Source: Gloeobacterales cyanobacterium ES-bin-313
GTDB taxonomy: Bacteria > Cyanobacteriota > Cyanobacteriia > Gloeobacterales > Gloeobacteraceae
Direction of reading: 5' to 3'
Assembly: GCA_014379585.1 (NCBI GenBank)
Contig: JACMLN010000034.1
Coordinates: 1 to 47,573, forward strand
Length of the DNA: 47,573 nucleotides
In this document: piece by piece, positions 9,905-17,684 of the stretch
Numbering within the stretch: the first letter of the stretch is position 1
Layout: every line of letters begins with the position of its first letter
The notes under the pieces: generated by a model
Told to the model about the DNA's origin: nothing
The model's input: the letters and a program-made list of their open reading frames with translations, nothing else
Database searches by the model: none
Translations under genes and position numbers: made by a program

Positions 9905-11884
9905 TTATTCGACGCGGGGAGTGGTGCAATAGGGACAGTCTAGCCATTCTGGTTGAAGTTGTGCCCCACAACCGTTGCAGACTAACACCCGACTGCGCTT
10001 AGACGTTTCTAAGCCCGTATCGGAAAGGGTGACACGTTCCACCTCTTCGAGACTGGTCATGCCTTGGCGAACCAGTTGGATCGAGTAGGTGAGTAGGGTG
10101 CTCATCCCCTCTTCGACGGCTGTTTCGCGGATCAGTTCCGTCGATGCTTCTCGGTTGATCAAACCACGCAGATTTTCACTGAGGCGCATCACCTCGTAGA
10201 CACCGATGCGGCCTTTGTAGCCAACTCCACCGCAGGTCGAACAGATCGGTTCGTTGTTCTTGCGGCGCTCCTCCACCTGCTGAGGTGTAATCGTATTCGC
10301 TTTGAAAAACACCACTTCGTCTTCGCGAGCAGAGACAAGACCAAATTGGCGCAGGCGCTCTGGAGAAGGAGTGTGCGGAATTTTGCACTCTTGACAGACT
10401 TTACGCATCAACCGCTGGGCAAGCACACCGATCAGCGAACTGGAGATCATGAACGGCTCAACGCCCATTTCACTGAGTCGTGCAATCGCACCCGCCGCAT
10501 CGTTCGTGTGCAAGGTCGTTAGTACCAAGTGTCCCGTTAGAGCTGCCTCGACAGAGGTTTTGGCTGTTTCTAAGTCGCGGGTTTCCCCCACCAGCATGAT
10601 GTCTGGATCCTGGCGCAAGAAGGCACGCAGAATACGAGCGAAATCCATGCCTTTTTCGCGAATAACTTGAACCTGGGTAATCCCCGGCAATGTATATTCG
10701 ATCGGATCTTCAGCGGTCGTAATATTAATGCCTGGTTCGTTGCGCTCGGCGAGAGCTGAATAGAGCGTCGTCGTCTTCCCTGAACCCGTTGGACCTGTGA
10801 CCAAGATCAAACCGTAGGGGCGGTTGACCATTTCCCGGACAGTATCCAAAGTGTTCTTGTCGGTAATCAGCTTATCGAGACCGAGTTTGGTCGATGAGTT
10901 GTCGAGCAACCGTAAAACAATCTTCTCGCCATAGCGACTCGGGAGCGAGCTGACCCGAAAGTCGATGGCACGCCCGTCGTACTGGCGGCGAATACGGCCA
11001 TCTTGGGGCAAACGGCGTTCCGAAATGTCCAACTCAGACATAATCTTGAAGCGAGAAATCAAAGCCGGAATAATCTGCTTGGGAAGACGGTCAAAGGACT
11101 CCCGCAACACCCCGTCTTTGCGAAACCGGATCCGCAAAAAGTCTTCTTGCGGCTCGATATGAATGTCAGATGCGCCCTGCTCAATGGCACGCACCAAAAT
11201 TTTGTTGGAAAGCTTGATGATCGGGGCATCCTCAGCAGCCTGGGACAACTGCCCCAAGTCCATTTCCCCTTCGTTATCAGAAACTTCTTCGAGGGAGCCA
11301 ATAAAGTCATCGAATTCTTGGGCAAAGGCTTCTTCAGCGGGCGCTGCTCCCGATCCGACTTGATTGTCCATATAACCGGACAACAGTTGCTGATAGTCCT
11401 CAGGGGTAATCACGATCCGCTGAAGAACTAGGCCACGGGCACGGAGGCGGCGGTTGAGATCGTCGAGAGCCTCTAGATCCTCTGGATCTACCATGGCAAC
11501 GATGGTTGCGTTGGCTTCTTGTCGAACCGGAACCAACTGATAGCGCGTACAAACTTCTAAAGGCACCAAATCGTCGATCAGCTTTGCCACTAAGACCGGA
11601 TCGACAACGTTATTATCCGGGTCAAAAGATTGCACCCCAAACAGAATTTTGAGTTCAAAAAGCTGTTGAGATTTGAACTGCCTGAGCATCTCCGGGGCAA
11701 TCTTACCGTGGGTCATCTGGGAAAGAATATCGACAAGCGATCGCCCTGTGCGGCGGTTCTCTTCGAGCGCCTGCTGGAGTTGCATCTCCGTGACTAAGCC
11801 AACTTTGACGAGCCGCTCGCCAAAGGGAAAAAGTGTTTTACGGGATACGAGTGCCCGACGGGACATACCTGAACCTATAGTCAT
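9905..11884 (-). CDS. pilB: Type IV pilus extension ATPase PilB (GspE family)
   Basis: Extension motor of the type IV pilus, about 659 residues from the chosen start. It has an N-terminal MshEN/GSPII_E domain (LVKVGLVTEMQLQQALEENRRTG) and a core ATPase domain with Walker A Lys370 in GPTGSGKT and Walker B DPDIMLVGE. The GspE-type tetracysteine module is also present (CQEC ... CSTCGGVGYKGR). The C-terminus adds a compact second Cys pair, VCNGCG...CPYC, which looks like a small zinc ribbon. The frame is open to GTG at 11932, but ATG at 11884 (MTIGSG) or 11866 (MSRRALV) fits cyanobacterial PilB N-termini better. It heads the pilBTC operon and is divergent from the sigma factor gene. Confidence 0.93.
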   Translation of the reverse strand: MTIGSGMSRRALVSRKTLFPFGERLVKVGLVTEMQLQQALEENRRTGRSLVDILSQMTHGKIAPEMLRQFKSQQLFELKILFGVQSFDPDNNVVDPVLVAKLIDDLVPLEVCTRYQLVPVRQEANATIVAMVDPEDLEALDDLNRRLRARGLVLQRIVITPEDYQQLLSGYMDNQVGSGAAPAEEAFAQEFDDFIGSLEEVSDNEGEMDLGQLSQAAEDAPIIKLSNKILVRAIEQGASDIHIEPQEDFLRIRFRKDGVLRESFDRLPKQIIPALISRFKIMSELDISERRLPQDGRIRRQYDGRAIDFRVSSLPSRYGEKIVLRLLDNSSTKLGLDKLITDKNTLDTVREMVNRPYGLILVTGPTGSGKTTTLYSALAERNEPGINITTAEDPIEYTLPGITQVQVIREKGMDFARILRAFLRQDPDIMLVGETRDLETAKTSVEAALTGHLVLTTLHTNDAAGAIARLSEMGVEPFMISSSLIGVLAQRLMRKVCQECKIPHTPSPERLRQFGLVSAREDEVVFFKANTITPQQVEERRKNNEPICSTCGGVGYKGRIGVYEVMRLSENLRGLINREASTELIRETAVEEGMSTLLTYSIQLVRQGMTSLEEVERVTLSDTGLETSKRSRVLVCNGCGAQLQPEWLDCPYCTTPRVE

Positions 11885-12114
11885 CCTGTTCTCAACTGGA
11901 TACACCTTCGACTGCAATCGTACCCATTTCACTCTTTAAAAATGCCGCCGTACGGGAATTTACGGGCAATCGTTTTCTACTGGCGCATTCTGCGTAGTAT
12001 TACTGTCTGGCACTCAGGATGTATACGGTTTTTTGAGAAAGCTTCATCGCAAATTCATATTGGCTATTCAGGAATCTGTAGGATGCAATTGTGAACCCCC
12101 AAAGGAATCTCCGG

Positions 12115-12876
12115 ATGTCTGCACCTTCGATGGAACTAAGCTCTCTGGAACTGCTCTGTGCTTATCGCCAATCGCCAAGCACTCTGGTACGCAATGCCCT
12201 AGTCCGCAAAAACATGGGACTCGTCCATAAGATTGCCCATCAGATCGGTAGCCAGTGCCGCGAACCCTACGAAGATCTTGCCCAAGTCGGAGCGATTGGC
12301 CTCATCCGCGCTATCGAACGCTTCGAGCCAAGTCGTGGCCATTCGTTTAGCTCCTTTGCGATGCCCTACATTCGGGGCGAAATTCAACACTATTTGCGCG
12401 ATCGTGGCCATGTAGTACGCCTGCCAAGACGCTGGATGGAACTTGACTGCAAGGGTCGCCGATTGATTCAAGAACTCACCCAGAGCCAAGGTCACGCCCC
12501 TAGCGAGCAACACATCGCGGATCTGCTCGAAATCTCCCTCGAAGAGTGGCATGAAGTCCGTCTTGCCCGTAGCAACCGCACTGCCATCAGTCTCGATGCC
12601 CCAGTGGGTAGCACAGAGGACGCATCTTGCCTCGGTGAGATGATTGCTGACCAGCCTTACCAGAGTTTTTGTCTTGCTGAAGAAGATCGCATTCGCGTTC
12701 GTCAAGCCCTCAGTCAGCTGGAAGAAACAACCCGAGACATTATTGAATCTGTGTTTTTCCAAGACCTTACCCAGACGGAAACCGCTCAGCGGATGGGACT
12801 CTCGCCGATGACCGTATCCCGACGCATCAAAAAAGGGGTACGTCAAATGTGGGTTCTGCTCAATACCAGGCTCTAA
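12115..12876 (+). CDS. sigF: Group 3 RNA polymerase sigma factor, SigF-like
   Basis: About 253 residues from ATG 12115, which has AAAGGA 8 nt upstream. A GTG at 12091 with AGGA 7 nt before it is an alternative adding 8 residues. Region 2 is clear (NMGLVHKIA, YEDLAQVGAIGLIRAIERFEPSRGHSFSSFAMPYIRGEIQHYLRDRG), as are region 3 (LPRRWMEL... APSEQHIADLLEISLEEW) and a region 4 helix-turn-helix (DLTQTETAQRMGLSPMTVSRRIKKG). There is no region 1.1 and the length is short, so this is a SigB/SigF/SigG-type alternative factor. In Synechocystis, SigF is required for pili and motility. Its position divergent from pilBTC fits that role; the specific name is inferred from sequence pattern and context. Confidence 0.82.
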   Translation: MSAPSMELSSLELLCAYRQSPSTLVRNALVRKNMGLVHKIAHQIGSQCREPYEDLAQVGAIGLIRAIERFEPSRGHSFSSFAMPYIRGEIQHYLRDRGHVVRLPRRWMELDCKGRRLIQELTQSQGHAPSEQHIADLLEISLEEWHEVRLARSNRTAISLDAPVGSTEDASCLGEMIADQPYQSFCLAEEDRIRVRQALSQLEETTRDIIESVFFQDLTQTETAQRMGLSPMTVSRRIKKGVRQMWVLLNTRL

Positions 12877-12907
12877 TCGAAAGTTTTCAAGAACCGTTTC
12901 TTTTTGT

Positions 12908-12940
12908 AAACCCTCTCTAGTTCACCTAGAGGGGGTTTTA
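12908..12940 (+). terminator. Rho-independent terminator after sigF
   Basis: Bases 12908-12920 pair with 12926-12938 around the loop TTCAC, giving a 13-bp stem with one G-T pair, followed by TTTTATTT. It begins 31 bp after the sigF stop. Confidence 0.88.
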
Positions 12941-12944
12941 TTTG

Positions 12945-13068
12945 TGATCCCAAAAAATCGATTATGAGAAAGTGATTCCTTGGGGATCAACTCAAAGTAC
13001 GAAGAGAAGCCACCGTAGTGTTTGCTTATCGTGGGCGGGGATCGCTCTTGGAGAGCGAAATTCTTCTT
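12945..13068 (+). other. Intergenic region with a second stem-loop; possible short transcript
   Basis: Between the sigF terminator and the rpaB promoter region there is no open frame of note. Bases 13042-13048 pair perfectly with 13052-13058 (7 bp, 3-nt loop), followed by a pyrimidine-rich AATTCTTCTTTTTCC. This could be the 3' end of a small RNA of about 100 nt or a chance hairpin. I see no match to Yfr1 or 6S RNA cores. Confidence 0.25.
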
Positions 13069-13118
13069 TTTCCTTTATCACTATCTACAGGCTCTTTAAG
13101 TGTTAAAAGAAACAAAAG

Positions 13119-13138
13119 TGTACAATGACGTTTACAAC
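13119..13138 (+). promoter_or_regulatory. HLR1-like direct repeat upstream of rpaB
   Basis: TGTACAAT (13119-13126) and TTTACAAC (13131-13138) are near-copies of the RpaB half-site (G/T)TTACA(A/T)(A/T). Each has one mismatch. The spacer is 4 nt rather than the canonical 2 nt, so the fit is imperfect. A TATACT at 13145-13150 just downstream could be a -10 element, which would place the repeat over the promoter as expected for autoregulation. Confidence 0.35.
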
Positions 13139-13192
13139 AACCTGATATACTAAACAAAAGTCATCAAAAGTTATAATTAGGTGGGTGGGCGC

Positions 13193-13918
13193 GTGGATAA
13201 CCGCAAAGAGAAAATTCTGGTTGTGGACGACGAAGCCAGCATCCGGCGCATCCTGGAGACACGGCTATCTATGATTGGCTACGATGTCGTCACTGCGGCA
13301 GATGGCGAAGAGGCAATTGAGGTGTTCAACCGTGAACATCCGGACCTTGTTGTCCTTGACGTGATGATGCCCAAACTAGACGGCTACGGCGTCTGCCAAG
13401 AGTTGCGCAAGGACTCGGACGTTCCAATCATCATGCTGACGGCTCTTGGCGACGTGGCAGATCGGATTACAGGACTCGAACTTGGTGCAGACGACTACGT
13501 TGTCAAACCTTTTTCTCCCAAAGAATTAGAAGCGCGCATTCGTTCAGTGCTTCGCCGCGTAGACCGTGGAACAGCGAGTGGCATTCCAAGCTCTGGTGTC
13601 ATCCAAGTCAGCGACATCAAAATCGATACCAACAAGCGCCAAGTCTACAAGCGCAGCGAGCGCATCCGCCTCACCGGGATGGAATTTTCACTCCTCGAAC
13701 TCCTAGTTAGCCGCTCTGGAGAGCCTTTTTCACGTTCTGAGATTCTGCAAGAGGTCTGGGGCTACACTCCCGAGCGGCACGTCGATACACGAGTCGTCGA
13801 TGTGCATATCAGCCGTCTACGCTCAAAGCTAGAAGATGACCCCTCCAATCCGGAGCTGATTTTGACAGCACGGGGTACCGGTTATCTTTTCCAGCGCATC
13901 ACAGAACCAAAAGAATAG
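13193..13918 (+). CDS. rpaB: Response regulator RpaB (Ycf27 type, OmpR/PhoB family)
   Basis: About 241 residues from GTG 13193, chosen because cyanobacterial RpaB proteins begin with the M-x-NRKEKILVVDDEAS pattern and AGGTGG sits 7 nt upstream; an in-frame GTG at 13181 would add four residues. The receiver domain has an acidic pair in VVDDE, phospho-acceptor Asp in VVLDVMMPKLDGYG (residue 56 from this start) and Lys in VVKPFSPKE. The winged-helix DNA-binding domain ends with VDVHISRLRSKLEDDP and ARGTGYLFQRI. RpaB is an essential regulator of high-light, photosynthesis and cell-cycle genes, acting through HLR1 sites. The sequence is very close to remembered RpaB proteins. An HLR1-like site lies upstream and a terminator lies downstream. 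Confidence 0.93.
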   Translation: MDNRKEKILVVDDEASIRRILETRLSMIGYDVVTAADGEEAIEVFNREHPDLVVLDVMMPKLDGYGVCQELRKDSDVPIIMLTALGDVADRITGLELGADDYVVKPFSPKELEARIRSVLRRVDRGTASGIPSSGVIQVSDIKIDTNKRQVYKRSERIRLTGMEFSLLELLVSRSGEPFSRSEILQEVWGYTPERHVDTRVVDVHISRLRSKLEDDPSNPELILTARGTGYLFQRITEPKE

Positions 13919-13943
13919 TTCAAAGGTCATCTTCGCCCCTTTC

Positions 13944-13974
13944 CCCTTTTCTCATCTTGAGAAGAGGGATTTTT
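13944..13974 (+). terminator. Rho-independent terminator after rpaB
   Basis: Bases 13944-13954 pair with 13958-13968 around a TCT loop, giving 11 bp with one G-T pair, then ATTTTT. It lies 26 bp after the rpaB stop. Confidence 0.85.
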
Positions 13975-14043
13975 AATGCATATTTTTATCATCGAAGAAC
14001 CTACATACCTAAAAAGGCATATATGTATAGACTCTCTCCCGGT

Positions 14044-14976
14044 TCAGGGTGCTGATGTTTCTTCGTCCTCTACGCTAGGCAATTCCTTCCCGTAGTTACC
14101 TTCTAGACCGCTGTAGCGCGACTGCCACTGTCCCTGACTCGTGCCATAGATACTGTACGTCCAACGCTCAAAGTGCGTCTCGCGCACGACAATTTCTTCG
14201 TTACCATCACCATTTACATCTGCAATCGCCAAGGGGCCATACTGGGTTGCGTTTTGAGGTGATCCTAGACTGATTTGATTCAAGCGTGGTTGCCAGGTCG
14301 TTTGCCCTTTATCCGTAACCGATTCAGCCACCAAAAGCAAATTCACAATTTGACGGACTGTGGCACCATTTTGCTTCGCACTAAATACTTTTCGGTAAAG
14401 AGCTACCACTGCGTCCGGTTTTCCAGGAACGACTGCCGACCCCACCCAAATCCGTGGTACACCAGCACTCACCTTCGCAGGCAGTCCAGCCTTCTCGAAA
14501 GCCGCTTTAGCGAGATCATCGACACTACTCAACACCTCAACAGCAATCGGTTTATGGGCAATTTCTTTTAGCGGTTGATCGCTCACGAGTACCAAATCCA
14601 GATCCGAAAGCGGCAAAAGACTCTGTTCTGTTTTGATTGGGGCTTCGAGGCTGCCGTAGAGTGAAGGAATTTTTTCAGGGATCAAAGCAGTCAGGCTTCC
14701 CAAAGGCTGACCCAGTCTCCAAACAGAGTAAGGACGATTCTTAAAGTAATTTTGGGCAAAAATATTGTATTCAGTTTCCGAAGGAATGGGCGGGTTACGA
14801 AACTGATCCCCCCGTACCTGGGTGACAAAATCGAGCACAGGTGAGAGGACAATATTGCCGCGCTCATCGAGCAAAGAACGCTCCTGAAGGGTAAAAAGTA
14901 CACTCGGAGCCGCACTCACAGCACCTATGCAGCTCAACCACAGTCCAATTCCCAATAGCCAACTACGCACCAGCAT
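14044..14976 (-). CDS. Exported protein of unknown function with C-terminal FG-GAP/VCBS-like motif
   Basis: About 310 residues from ATG 14976. The frame continues upstream to a TTG at 15126, but that stretch is the DnaA-box cluster, and the ATG is followed at once by a good signal peptide (MLVRSWLLGIGLWLSCIGAVSAA). The mature protein has no enzyme motif I recognise. Near the C-terminus, YGPLAIADVNGDGNEEIVVRET is an FG-GAP/VCBS-type calcium-binding loop (D-x-N-G-D-G). The middle mentions a stretch of tidy beta-rich sequence (PRIWVGSAVVPGKPDAVVALYRKVF). It is probably periplasmic or outer-membrane associated. Transcription runs away from the candidate origin, and no partner gene is adjacent. 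Confidence 0.7.
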   Translation of the reverse strand: MLVRSWLLGIGLWLSCIGAVSAAPSVLFTLQERSLLDERGNIVLSPVLDFVTQVRGDQFRNPPIPSETEYNIFAQNYFKNRPYSVWRLGQPLGSLTALIPEKIPSLYGSLEAPIKTEQSLLPLSDLDLVLVSDQPLKEIAHKPIAVEVLSSVDDLAKAAFEKAGLPAKVSAGVPRIWVGSAVVPGKPDAVVALYRKVFSAKQNGATVRQIVNLLLVAESVTDKGQTTWQPRLNQISLGSPQNATQYGPLAIADVNGDGNEEIVVRETHFERWTYSIYGTSQGQWQSRYSGLEGNYGKELPSVEDEETSAP

Positions 14977-15013
14977 TCCCCGAAGTATCGAAGCCAAGCT
15001 AACACTGTTTGCC

Positions 15014-15240
15014 TGTGGGAAACCTGTGGAAAAGCCCTCGACACCCTGTGGAGAAACTGCCGAGTTATCCACTAAGTATTTATACCCTGTGGATAAGTCC
15101 GTGTTTCTCCACAGGGTATTCCACAATGGTTGAGAGGCGGGATCGCTTGTGACCAGCGGATCTAGGGGGGGTTTTCAACATTTCCCCAGGCTCTACTACT
15201 ACTAGATCTGTATTTTAAATAGATAAATAGAAGAAGACAC
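15014..15240. other. oriC: Candidate chromosomal replication origin (oriC): DnaA-box cluster plus AT-rich tract
   Basis: Seven DnaA-box-like 9-mers lie in 112 bp. Two match TTWTCCACA exactly on the minus strand: TGTGGAAAA at 15025-15033 and TGTGGATAA at 15088-15096. Five have one mismatch: 15014-15022, 15047-15055, 15065-15073, 15105-15113 and 15117-15125. Both orientations occur: the four minus-strand boxes at 15014, 15025, 15047 and 15088, and the plus-strand boxes at 15065, 15105 and 15117. An AT-rich tract (TATTTTAAATAGATAAATAG, 15211-15230), a plausible unwinding element, follows before dnaN. In several cyanobacteria the origin lies next to dnaN, which supports the call. No dnaA gene is adjacent. 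Confidence 0.8.
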
Positions 15241-15285
15241 CTGGGGATAAAACTCCTAGGTATGCTGTAATCAGTCTTCCCAAAC

Positions 15286-15313
15286 TGGACTGAGACACTA
15301 ACTGTGCTATACT
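15286..15313 (+). promoter_or_regulatory. Candidate sigma-70 type promoter of dnaN
   Basis: TGGACT (15286-15291) and TATACT (15308-15313) are separated by 16 bp, and a TG dinucleotide stands one base before the -10 (extended -10). The predicted start would leave a leader of about 24 nt before the GTG start of dnaN. Confidence 0.45.
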
Positions 15314-15343
15314 CTCGTCTACCGCAAAGTCTTGGTAGTTGCT

Positions 15344-16459
15344 GTGAAAATCACTTGTGCGCAGTCTGTGCTCAACCAAAATCTCTCCTTGGTGAACCGG
15401 GTAGTGCCTGCGCGCCCTCCACAGCCAATTTTGAAAAATATTTTGCTAGAAGCAGACGCGGAGTCAGGCAGTGTGACTCTGACTGGATTTGATCTCGATT
15501 TGGGCATTGAAACCCGTTTTCCAGCGCTCATCGACCGCTCAGGCCGGATTGCTCTGCCGTCACGGTTGTTGGGGGATATTATTTCCCGCTTGCCCAACGA
15601 AGAATTAACCATCGAAGTGGGGGCGGACGAGGGGATCAGCCTGGAGTGCGGCAGCAGCAGCTACCAGATTCAGGGCACCAACGCCGATGAATTTCCCCAC
15701 CTCCCAGAGATTGCTCCTGAGCACTCCCATATCTTGCCTGTGAGCGAGCTGCTCGGCGGCATTCAACGGACTGTTTTTGCGGCTTCAGGCGATGAAAATA
15801 AGCTAATTCTCAACGGTGTCTCGATCCGCACCCTGAGTGGTGGCATGGAGTTTGTGGCGACTGATGGTCATCGGCTTTGCTTCTTGCGCACGGACACGAC
15901 AGGCGAACAAAAACTAGAAGCCGTTGTGCCAACGCGCTCCCTACGAGAACTCGAAAAAATGCTCGCTTCTCAATCCACCGAGGAAGTCGAGGTCAACTTT
16001 GACGATAAGCAGATGGTCTTTCAATTTCCGAACCAATGCTTAACGACGCGCTTGCTCAACGGTCGCTACCCGGACTATCACCAACTGCTACCCAAAGAGT
16101 TCGTGAACGTTGCAGACATCGACCGTAAGCAGTTTATAAGCTCATTGGAGCGCATTGCCGTCCTTGCAGACCAGAAGAATCACATCATCCGGCTCGACCT
16201 CGATACAAAGACCTCCACAGCGGTGATCTCCGTTGAAGCCAGTGACGTGGGACGGGGCAAAGAAAGCCTGGGGATTCAGTACATGGGCAAGGATATGTCC
16301 GTCGCTTTCAATGTGCGCTACTTGCTGGAGGGACTGAAATCCATGGATGCAACAGATATTTCTTTTTGCCTGAACGGCTCCTTGAACCCCGCAGTCGTAA
16401 AGCCTGTGGGACAAGGAGATTTTCGCTATTTGATCATGCCTGTCAGTATTCGCGATTAA
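15344..16459 (+). CDS. dnaN: DNA polymerase III beta subunit (sliding clamp)
   Basis: A clamp protein of 371 residues from GTG 15344 (VKITCAQSVLNQNLSLVNRVVPARPPQPILKNILLEA); a TTG at 15332 would add four residues but the family begins at this strand. Three clamp domains are recognisable: N-terminal (LTGFDLDLGIETRF), middle (ILPVSELLGGIQRTVFAASGDENKLILNGV, then FVATDGHRLC) and C-terminal (ending in the conserved LNPAVVKPVGQGDFRYLIMPV). DnaN rings tether DNA polymerase III to DNA. It lies directly downstream of the candidate origin. Its stop overlaps the stop of convergent ychF by 4 nt. Confidence 0.97.
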   Translation: MKITCAQSVLNQNLSLVNRVVPARPPQPILKNILLEADAESGSVTLTGFDLDLGIETRFPALIDRSGRIALPSRLLGDIISRLPNEELTIEVGADEGISLECGSSSYQIQGTNADEFPHLPEIAPEHSHILPVSELLGGIQRTVFAASGDENKLILNGVSIRTLSGGMEFVATDGHRLCFLRTDTTGEQKLEAVVPTRSLRELEKMLASQSTEEVEVNFDDKQMVFQFPNQCLTTRLLNGRYPDYHQLLPKEFVNVADIDRKQFISSLERIAVLADQKNHIIRLDLDTKTSTAVISVEASDVGRGKESLGIQYMGKDMSVAFNVRYLLEGLKSMDATDISFCLNGSLNPAVVKPVGQGDFRYLIMPVSIRD

Positions 16460-17550
16460 GTATTAAACAGGAAATGCATAACATCACCGTCTTTGACGAT
16501 GTACTCTTTGCCTTCTGCCCGTAGCCAGCCTTTGTCGCGAGCCGCGCTATTGGAGCCAGCGGTAACAAGATCTTTGTAAGCGACTGTTTGGGCACGGATG
16601 AAGCCCCGCTCAAAGTCTGTGTGGATGGTACCAGCCGCACCGGGTGCTGTCGTGCCTTTGATAATTGTCCATGCACGCACTTCTTTCTCGCCAGCGGTGA
16701 AGAAAGTGACCAGACCCAGCAGTTCGTAAGTTGCCTGAATCATGCGCTGAATCCCAGAATCCGTCACGCCCAACTCCGAGAGATAAGCTTGGCGTTCTTC
16801 TTTATCGAGTTCGGCCAATTCTGCTTCCAATTGGGCACAGATCACCACCATCTGGGCGTTCTCTTCCTTGGCCAGTGCCTCTACTTGCTGGGTATAGGCG
16901 TTACCTGTTGAGAGTTCTGCATCGCTGACGTTGGCAGCGTAGATCACCGGTTTGAGGGTGAGTAACTCCAATGCGGCAATCGTGGTGAGTTCCTCGTCGT
17001 TGAGTCCGGCAGCACGGGCAGGTTTACCCTCGTTGAGTACTGCTTCGAGTTTCGTCAGGGTATCAATTTCAAGGGCGTACTGCTCTTTGGCAACTTTTGA
17101 CTGTTTAGAAATTTTTTGAAGACGCTTATCGACCTGACCCAAGTCAGAAAGGGCGAGTTCTAAATTAATCGTCGAGATATCCCGTACAGGATCCACAGAG
17201 CCGTCGACGTGCACAATATCGCCATTCTCAAAGCAGCGGACAACATGAACAATCGCATCGACTTGGCGAATATGGGCGAGAAATTGGTTGCCCAGTCCTT
17301 CACCTTGGCTTGCCCCACGCACCAGACCAGCAATGTCTACATATTCGATTCGTGTCGGGATAATCGTTCGGCTTGAAACGATGCGAGCGAGGACATCAAG
17401 GCGTTCGTCAGGCACCGATACAATGCCGGTATTCGGTTCGATCGTACAAAACGGAAAGTTAGCAGCCTCTGCTTGGGCAGCTTCAACGAGGGCATTAAAA
17501 AGCGTAGACTTGCCGACATTCGGTAGTCCGACGATTCCGGTCTTAAGCAT
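16456..17550 (-). CDS. ychF: Redox-regulated ATPase YchF (OLA1 family)
   Basis: A 364-residue Obg-like P-loop protein. G1 is GLPNVGKST at residues 8-16; the switch region includes NTGIVSVPDERLD; G3 is DIAGLVRGASQGEGLGNQFL. The altered G4-type segment YAANVSD is typical of YchF, which prefers ATP over GTP. The coiled-coil arm (KRLQKISKQSKVAKEQ) and the C-terminal TGS domain (ELLGLVTFFTAGEKEVRAWTI ... YIVKDGDVMHFLFN) complete the protein, and the length is normal. YchF binds ribosomes and modulates translation and stress responses. The gene converges on dnaN with a 4-nt overlap of stop codons, so the two 3' ends are complementary. Confidence 0.97.
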   Translation of the reverse strand: MLKTGIVGLPNVGKSTLFNALVEAAQAEAANFPFCTIEPNTGIVSVPDERLDVLARIVSSRTIIPTRIEYVDIAGLVRGASQGEGLGNQFLAHIRQVDAIVHVVRCFENGDIVHVDGSVDPVRDISTINLELALSDLGQVDKRLQKISKQSKVAKEQYALEIDTLTKLEAVLNEGKPARAAGLNDEELTTIAALELLTLKPVIYAANVSDAELSTGNAYTQQVEALAKEENAQMVVICAQLEAELAELDKEERQAYLSELGVTDSGIQRMIQATYELLGLVTFFTAGEKEVRAWTIIKGTTAPGAAGTIHTDFERGFIRAQTVAYKDLVTAGSNSAARDKGWLRAEGKEYIVKDGDVMHFLFNT

Positions 17551-17684
17551 GAAAATGGTCTAGAGAGCGATCCTATTTTAGCTGTTTCTCAGTCTGCCCT
17601 GAGTAGGAGATAGGAAAAATTGGTTCGCTCCCCACAAAATAAGTGATAAAGTTTTGAAGCCTTTCGCAACGTAGAGGGAGTCTT

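Noticed and set aside
12199-12846. Long minus-strand frame (215 codons) opposite sigF
   Set aside because: Exactly antisense to a well-conserved sigma factor; its translation has no recognisable motif.
14977-15126. Upstream extension of the exported FG-GAP-like protein gene to a TTG start
   Set aside because: It runs through all seven DnaA-box-like sequences and places 50 unrelated residues before a clear signal peptide that starts at ATG 14976.
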